Shown here one piece after another: positions 56,591 through 64,000 of a DNA stretch of 64,000 nt. The notes below the pieces were generated by a model. The model ran no database searches. It had not been told where the DNA came from and was given only the letters and a program-made list of their open reading frames with translations. The position numbers were made by a program, and so were the translations under genes. The number at the start of each line of letters is the position of its first letter. Positions within the stretch are counted from its first letter, which is position 1. Source of the stretch: Beaufortia kweichowensis (taxonomy: Eukaryota; Chordata; Actinopteri; Cypriniformes; Gastromyzontidae); NCBI GenBank assembly GCA_019155185.1, contig CM032815.1, forward strand, positions 11,626,253-11,690,252. Direction: 5' to 3'.

Positions 56591-59500
56591 CTAGATTGAC
56601 ATGGGCAATGTCTTGTATGTTTTTTGAATGTTATTTAAGAGCTCAGATCTCTCTTTGGGTGTGTTTGCCTGGGGCTCATTTTCTTCACTCTAAAATTGTA
56701 CAAATCAAAATAGGCTTAAATGTTAAAAAGTTATTTTGCATGTCTCTGTGAGACAAACACACATTTAAATATAGAACAGTTTTTAAATAAAGAATTCGGT
56801 TTATTAAAAAAACTGTTTAATATACAGAATATTAGAAAATGTCAGCAGTGTGTCTCTGTTCATTGTCATACAAAATAACACGCCAAAAATGACATAAATG
56901 TTGTGTTGCCTGTTAAAGAAATTGCAACACACAGTTAAAAAAAAACTGAGTGATGCTTATCTAAACCAACACAGTAAATGACACAAATATATGCAAACAT
57001 TTGCAACATAAGTACTGGCACATAAATTACACCCATTGAAATATTCCCCAATAGTTTGACATTATAGTCAATATAAAAACATTATAAGAAATATATAGAT
57101 TTTTTTGTTTTGTTTTAGCTTATTATAGTGCTTTAAATAATTTTAAGTCATCTTAAAGGTGACATCATTTCCGTGTTTAAGTGCTATAATCAAGTATCCT
57201 GTGCATCTACTAACCCTGAAAAACAACAAGAACTGGCGATTGCGTGATCTCACCCGGAGAGCTTACGATAATGTTACCGCCCCTTAATATGCACGTTTCT
57301 ACCTCGCCATAGTGGGAAAATAAAACGGCACGGGAGACGTGCCCTCGCCATAGTAACGTTTAGGAAACGTTTCATCTCACGCTTTAATCAGAACAGACTG
57401 GGCCAGCTTGGCCAATCAGAGCGCTTTGGAGGAGGGCTCTTCATACAGACCGGAAAAAATCGAAGCGTTTGGCAGAGTTTAGCAGGTTGGGGCTGAAATA
57501 ATGTAAAATATGTGTTTTTTAACAATTAAACATAAAAACCTATTCTAGTACACCTCAAAAAACAATATGAGGCATAACAAAAGGGCATAATATGATCCCT
57601 TTAAGGCCACAGGAGAGAGAGTATGATACTTTTCATACAGAGTTTTGAAAATAATAAAGTACAGTAAAGTACAGGGAAGTTCAAACAAACTATATAATAG
57701 GGAAGTAGGCATATTTCGGTCCACATTTTATTTCTAGTTGCTTTATTGTATCACGTCTGAATAGAGCACAGTCCTATGTGTATTTCTACAAAAAATTACT
57801 GTGATCCATTTCACAATCACATGTGGATATGTCATGAGAGTCGATGGGTTCGATGGTTTTAGTTCCCTTGAATTCTCTCATATCCGTTGTGTCTTGCCGA
57901 ACGACATCCTACAACACTTTACCAAAATCAACACGGTTAAAACCTATTATTTCTGTATAGACTTAAAGTGTTATATGAAATAGTTTCAATGAGCTCACCT
58001 GATGGGTATCATAGAAAGCACAGTGAAAATGCTGGAAAGTACGAAGACAAACCCAGGGAAGCTGTCAAGTGTGCTCTGATAGATTTTAGTATAGATGGGT
58101 GTGGTGACCAAGCTTGCAACTTTGAAGGACAACTGGAGCATGACAAATGTAAGGCCTGCATTAGAAAAATGAACAGACATAGTTTAGTATACTAATAGTA
58201 TGCTGAATAGTATACTATACTTTCATGTTTAGAGTTTAATTGATGGTCAAAATTTGATGATGTCTCTCGTCCTTTTAACCAACACAAGTGCTAAATGGCA
58301 CTAAAATGGCACTTTTTTTTGCTCGTAACCACTTTAACCACTTTAAGCGCTATATGCATTTTCATTTTCATTCGTATACTTAATATCTTGATTTGTTCAT
58401 ATATCTTGAGTTCAGTGTTGACGTTTTTATGTTTTATGAAGCCAGAATATCCAGCTGTGAAATATAAATGGCTTTGTGTTATATCTGAGATTGGTTTATT
58501 TGAATGCTTTTTGTGAACATCCTCATCTAGTGTGGTGATTCATTCATTTTTTTGCCAAGGGTTGTATAAGCATTGTTATGCAATGTATTTACTACTTTGG
58601 ATAAAAGTGGCTGCTTTAGAAAATTGGCTAAAAGGCTTTTACACTTCATCCATTCAAACATTTATCAGACAACTTTATCCAAAAAGTGAGGAATACAACA
58701 AATCAAATAATCCTACTGTAGGAGGTACCATGAGAAATGATAAGATACAAAACAAGATTTACCAGTTGTTAGTGAAACACCTGCTAGAGGTGGAAGGGGA
58801 AAAGATTTTTAAAAATTAAATAGAGGAAAGTGAGCATTAACGTGTTTCTGTCAAGTGTTTTTGCAAATGTTTTTTAAGCCTCCTTTCTCATGGTCTCCCT
58901 TGAATGTGTCCACATTTTTTTCAGTTCTCTGTTTTGTTAGATGTTCTCACATGATTTCCCTGAATGTAGTGACTGGCTTCACAGTGCAGTTACATAAATA
59001 GAGCTAAGTGACACCTAGGTTTAAATCTAAAGAAAGTCTATACAAACACACCATTTTATGTCACATGCAGACTTTAGCTTTGGTTGATTTGATGGGCATT
59101 ACTGATAGGAGTTTAGACCTACCATATGAAGTTCCCTTGACTTGTTTGGAGAGCAGAGAGCGAATGGTGGGCATTGGTATCAGAGCAAACAGTGTGAGAG
59201 AGCGAGCTAAGAGGAAAGAACAATATTTCAGATCAGAGGAAATCAAGTCATCATTATGAACATAGACAATTTTTACTATTCTGTATGTAGCGATTTCCTG
59301 CTTTATGCAGCTTTTTACGTGGTAAGCTGTGCTCCATGTTTAGAATCAAGTTTGATGTACTTTTGTTATTCTTGTGTAATCTGACTATTGAATATTAATA
59401 CAGTATTTACAGAACATCTACTTTTCTATTCATGTAAATAAGCCACACCCTATTTTTGAATATCAGGAACTTCTAATCAGTAAGTTCAAGTTCAAGTTTA

Positions 59501-61467
59501 TTTGTATAGCGCTTTAACAATGTGGCACGGTTTCAAAGCAGCTTTACAGCACAATAAACAGAACAACAAGCAGGGAAATATAAAAGCTAATTTAATAACT
59601 AATATCTAATATCAGCAGTCTCCTATTGAGCACTGCCAGTGAGCAGTAAGAACGCAAATGCAAAAAAACAAAGATCATTTAGATCAAAGATTAAAATTAC
59701 TTTCATGAATAAACATTTTGTAGAGTTAAGAGACTTTCTGATCCAAAATGTAATTAATTTTTTTTTTGTATTGTTATGCAAAAATATTTTTGGTTGCACT
59801 TTATTTTACTGTACTTTACAATAACTATGTGCACTTAAATGGGTTAGAGATAGGTCCAAGACAGGTAGCTAGTAATCATCTTGATTATGACTGTAACCTG
59901 CATTTCCGATGATAGGAACGAAATATTGTGTCAATGACGTGACACTAGGGGTCGTCAAATATTTTATTGACATTTTATATTTGGATCAGAGACCATTGGT
60001 TCTGGAAAGCAAACCCCTAGTGTGATGCCATCGATAAGATCACATGGTCTGTGAAATAACAGTACACTTCAAAATCAGACTCTCTAAATTTGTTGCATCT
60101 AAACGTTTTAAATGATAATGGACAGTTGTGGCAATACAAAATAGATGCAACAAGTCACTACAATTTTTGAGGTTTTGGGTTTGTAATTTTGAAAGTGCAT
60201 ATTTATTACATTATTACTGATCCCTTGTGAGTTTTTTTATTGTTTAATGCATATAAAGGCATGGTATGACCCACAAACAGTCATAATTTAGTCACATTAA
60301 ATCATGTATAGTAAATAGTATTATAATATATTGACATAAATATTGAATAAAAACATTTTAATTGTATAAAATAAAATGCATGTTTAGATTACTTGCCATA
60401 ATATTAGAAAAACACAGGAAAAAACAGGTTACGGTTAAGATTATGAAGTAAAATTGCATTAAGTAAATGTTAAGAAAAAAGACCTTACCTAAAAAGTACA
60501 GTGGAGTTGTGGTCACAAATGCCATGAAGTAAATCCCAGCTGCAAAAGACACCATCCCGACCATGATCATACTCTCGTCTCTAACAGAACATCTAGTGAA
60601 CACCTTTACACCCAGAAAGCTGGTAATAAAAAGAAGGGAACCAGCTGCGTTTCCATATCCCACCATTTTCGCACCCCAGTTTAGGGGGTCTTTCAGCACA
60701 TAAGCCGCCAGCATCTCCATCCCCCCTGCTACTGCTATGTCATACAAAATCCCACTCGTGAAAAGCAGAAATATGTTTATCTTATCACGTGCATTGAAGT
60801 TTATAATCCCCGCGCTCTCGCGACTCTCCTGCGCGTCTCCAAGCGCTGTTAGATGACCAACCCGCAAAATAAATGCAGCATAGATCAGACATAAAAAGTA
60901 AAGAAAAACACTCAATCCTGACAAAATGACTCCTTGTTTTAGTTGAAAAGTATAAAGGTTGAATAAGTGACCAGAAGCTAAGCTGCCGATGAAACCAGCG
61001 ATTCCATACACCAGCTCGGTTCTCATGATGTGCAAGGAGCGATTATCTTCACCAGTCCGTAAAGACACCAGTGCCATCACACCTGCCCAGTAAGACGCAA
61101 ACCCTCCACACAACCCATGAATCACAGGCACTGCATACAATACCTGAAGAGGCCATTCCAGTAAAATATCCAACAGAAGTAAAGCTCTAGACACAAAGTA
61201 TCCAACTAAAGGGACGACAATCGGCACTTTTCTATAACCTTTGTCTCCGATCTTTGCCAAGATGATCGCAGGCACTATGGGCATGAACTTGAGAATCATA
61301 TTGAAGGTCATGTAGAAGTTGGTGATGGCTTTCTGCTCGCTGTCTTGGTCCGTGGAGTTAGTGGCACTTCGCTCTTTGACAACCATTTGGAGAGCTGTGT
61401 CAAAAAACGAGCTGGCCACTTGGGCACAGAAGACCACAGGCACAATATATTCACAATAGAGCATCAT
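56591..61467 (-). CDS. slc46a2: Solute carrier family 46 member 2 (TSCOT)
   Basis: Four coding exons on the minus strand: 60489-61467, 59123-59206, 57999-58155, 56591-56687; about 438 aa (human 475). SLC46 proteins are major-facilitator carriers related to the proton-coupled folate transporter. SLC46A2 is strongly expressed in thymic epithelium, and recent work links it to uptake of muropeptides/cyclic dinucleotides. Visible features are a first membrane segment (IVPVVFCAQVASSFFDTAL), an N-glycosylation sequon at Asn37, the loop GDKGYRK (74-80), YWAGVMALVSLRTGEDNRS, and late ARSLTLFALIPMPTIRSLLS and TKIYQSTLDSFPGFVF. The start is the ATG at 61465-61467; an upstream in-frame GTG is preceded by a stop. 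The last exon has two acceptors 2 nt apart; the one at 56687 gives a 31-residue hydrophilic tail and restores the conserved MIPIS, so it is preferred. Confidence 0.92.
57154..57608. mobile_element. MITE-like element in slc46a2 intron 3
   Basis: The ends are loosely inverted: CTTAAAGGTGACATCATTTC on the left, CTTAAAGGGATCATATTATG read inward from the right. The interior (TGGCCAATCAGAGCGCTTTG) is GC-richer than its surroundings and looks like a widespread cyprinid repeat of about 455 nt. Confidence 0.6.
59483..59640 (-). mobile_element. LINE-type 3' end fragment, reverse orientation
   Basis: TTCAAGTTTATTTGTATAGC followed by CGCTTTAACAATGTGGCACG is the reverse of the LINE tail at 33730-33993. 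It shares CAAGCAGGGAAATATAAAAG reversed. It lies in slc46a2 intron 1. Confidence 0.7.
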
Positions 61468-64000
61468 GAAAATCACAAAACTCACGAAAAGCTAACAAAC
61501 GCCTTTGATCCTTGTTAATATCACAAATTAAACGGAGAACTTGCACGTTTTGGGTGAAGTCAGTTGTGTCATTCTGGTATGGGGAAGTTAGTGGTTAGTC
61601 ATGCTTTAAATACACGCACGAGCGCGCGCACGCACGCACCCACACACACACACGCGCGCACACACAGACGGACATACACGTCAAGCACATGCATGTCTCG
61701 CTGTGTTTGTGATTGGTAAAATGGTTTCCATGCAAACTAAACTTGCCCTGTAAAGTCATTAAAACAATTATAAAGAGAAAGTGAAACCAAACGTTTAAGG
61801 AAAGCCCAAGGTGATGCAATACAGTGTGTGCAAACCAGACAAACTGGAATGGACATGGAATGGTCCAAAATGGACATGTGGAATGCATGTACAGTATACC
61901 TGCACTTATACACATTGCTCTAAAAATTCCTCAGAAACTCCCTTTATGTTGTATTGTTCTGCAGTTTACCATACACAAAATGAACAGCTTAGAGGAAAGC
62001 AAAGGAAACTAGCAAATAGCCAAGATCAAGGAAGAAATGCAGGTTTTTGAATCTTTTCTTTTTAATGGGAAAATATTGTGTGCAAGAGCAAGACTTACAA
62101 TTACCATAAAACAATATGAGCAAAATATTAACATACAGTAAGTGGTTTATATGTCAAGAGAGGGCATCTGAAAGCTGAACTGCATCATCACTCACTAAAA
62201 CATAATTGTTTTTAAGGAAGCATTTGCAAGTAGATTTGTCATCAGAACGATTTCAACAATAAAAGCAGAACACAACAATTTTTGGTTTCACTTTTAGAAG
62301 TAAAAAATAAATAAAACACTGCTTTCACTGCTCAAGCTGTAGAAAAAGCTATATTTTCATGATTTTCATTAAAGGCATTTGAAACTGTCTTTCACTACAG
62401 TAACAGATGTATTGCAGTAGAAGCACTACATGTAATAGACTAGGCAAATACTTGACAGTTGAAGTCAACAGTATGACTGTAGTTAAATGATTTAATTCTA
62501 ATGTAAAATTTATTGACAAATCTGCTGCCATTAAATGTCAATAATATGTTGTTAGACATATAATGCTTTTACACATTAGCAATTAGACCACTTCAATAGT
62601 TTTGGTTATTGTTTTACAGATTTGAATACTGCCTTTAGCTTTTAGCTAAAATGTAACTTTATTATGCAAAAAGACAATTTCAGGCCAACATCACAGACAA
62701 AAGCACAGGAAAACTAAAGCTAACTTTGTATTTATTGTAATTACTGCAGTGTTTCAAATGCAAAATCAATACTTTTGTGCAAGTAATGTTGCTTACAGCC
62801 CCTAAAACCAAATGTCTTCTCTAATATCTCTAAAATGCATACAGTATGGCATATTTGGCTCTCACACAACACTGTATATAATAAATGAATAAATGTGAAT
62901 AAATGTGCAGTAAATGTATTAAACACTCATTCATTTCTCCCAAACTTTTTTCCATGTACAGGAGCACTCTATACATCTTACTGTTCTAATAAAATATTTC
63001 CTCTTATAAAATTCAAATTATTTGCTCACCAACTATAGTTGTATTTCATATCAAAGTATCCAAGTAAAATCCCAATATCCTGCTCTGACTCAAACTGTCA
63101 CACAAAACACTTCAACACTTGTCAGTAATCACAGATCCATTAAATAAAGAAAAGTTTATTCTGTAGGTATATCTTTATATACCACCCACATGTTACAATA
63201 ATGCAACTGGTATAGTTTCTAGTCTTTTTTGCCTGCACTCAAAAAATCATTTGAGCAAGTTATTCATTACTATATGCCACTCTAATCCAATTACTACAAA
63301 AACTTCATGTATACTTCAAAAATACGGTAATTCGGTAAATACTGTAGTGTTTATATATATGTATATATATATTTGTGTAGACAAATGTATCACGCCAAAG
63401 GCAAAGGTAAAAAATAGAAGCCAAAAATTAAATACTGTAGATGTAATATTTATCTCTATGATTCTTGGTTTCTGGCATCACCGTCACTGATGTGAGTGTT
63501 GTATAAATATGCTTGTTCTTTCCACTGAGCTTGTTTAATGTTCCATTTACTGTTTAAATCATTTAATGCTTCTTTTTCTAAATGTAAAAACAAAAACAAA
63601 CAACAAAAAAAACCACCAGGTAGAAACAATAAACCAAAATAAGGATGACAATAATAACCACCCGCATGCCAGACATTTGTGTTCATATTTATGCTTGTAA
63701 TAATGGCTTAATGCCAACGTAGTTGCCTTTTTAGATCAAGATGAATAGGAACATCAGTTTGATAAAATGGTACTTGTAAAATTGGTATACTTGTGCATTT
63801 AAGTTCATTCATTTCGTTTTTGCAATATCACCAAAGTCACCTGTTTTATTCTGTTGCCCCATGAATTTAATTATGGTACTGAATCTGGTCTTACAAACTT
63901 TTACAATACACACAAGTTTTACAATAAAACCCTGACATTTTGTTTGTGACCCGCTTTCATGTGTCCCTATATAAAAAGCTCTATTTTCACTATATAATGA
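61468..64000. other. Upstream flank of slc46a2, no gene seen
   Basis: Contains the slc46a2 5' flank, a CA/CG microsatellite (61617-61672) and about 2 kb of AT-rich sequence with no conserved exon in any frame. A TA-rich run lies near 63352-63370 and an AATAAA at about 63923. The ORF-poor sequence could be a long 3'UTR of a gene beyond the right edge, but nothing here proves it. Confidence 0.4.
61617..61672. repeat. CA/CG alternating microsatellite
   Basis: An alternating purine-pyrimidine run mixing CG, CA and GCAC units (ACGAGCGCGCGCACGCACGC then CACACACACACGCGCGCACA). It lies about 150 nt upstream of the slc46a2 start codon. Such tracts can adopt Z-DNA. Confidence 0.85.

Noticed and set aside
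58532..58819. 95-codon frame on the plus strand in slc46a2 intron 2
   Set aside because: It contains a teleost repeat tail (TTTGGATAAAAGTGGCTGCT) and has no conserved motif.
61468..61485. Six extra codons upstream of slc46a2 starting at GTG
   Set aside because: The first codon is GTG and a stop lies just upstream. The ATG at 61467 is the first proper start.

Overview
This is nuclear DNA from a bony fish, most likely a cypriniform (carp/danio/loach group). It is AT-rich, has short exons split by canonical GT-AG introns, and carries many fish-type repeats (Tc1/mariner, hAT-like and palindromic MITEs, tRNA-derived SINEs, LINE 3' ends, microsatellites). I found nine protein-coding genes by reading conserved exons and checking splice sites and reading phases. 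All nine give uninterrupted proteins whose lengths match their families. I saw no convincing tRNA or rRNA gene, no CRISPR array and no sign of prokaryotic or organellar DNA.

Layout, left to right: tmem150c (+, 2297-4009) converges on enoph1 (-, 4984-11186). enoph1 is divergent from hnrnpdl (+, 13229-19153), which is followed in tandem by its paralogue hnrnpd (+, 21012-26409). hnrnpd converges on a vamp8-like R-SNARE gene (-, 28971-29867). That gene is divergent from a methionine adenosyltransferase gene (mat2al-like, +, 32440-37985), followed by lyrm7 (+, 38445-39501) and snx30 (+, 42759-53374). snx30 converges on slc46a2 (-, 56591-61467). The last 2.5 kb holds no gene I can support.

The order joins blocks that are separate in human: HNRNPD-HNRNPDL-ENOPH1-TMEM150C (4q21), VAMP8-MAT2A (2p11.2), LYRM7 (5q) and SNX30-SLC46A2 (9q32). 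Two genes belong to methionine metabolism: enoph1 (methionine salvage) and the mat2al-like gene (SAM synthesis). Two act in vesicle/endolysosomal traffic (vamp8-like, snx30). The two hnRNPs bind AU-rich RNA.

The most interesting signal is outside the coding exons. hnrnpdl and hnrnpd share a conserved 3'UTR module: a 3'UTR intron starting exactly 27 nt after each stop codon, a short conserved block, and a cassette exon of 104 or 109 nt. This fits the NMD-linked auto/cross-regulation known for these paralogues. Other points worth a look are active-site-region substitutions in the MAT paralogue, a 129-nt near-perfect hairpin in an enoph1 intron, a VAMP gene whose first coding exon supplies only the start codon, convergent CTCF-like motifs flanking lyrm7, and several large inverted-repeat elements.
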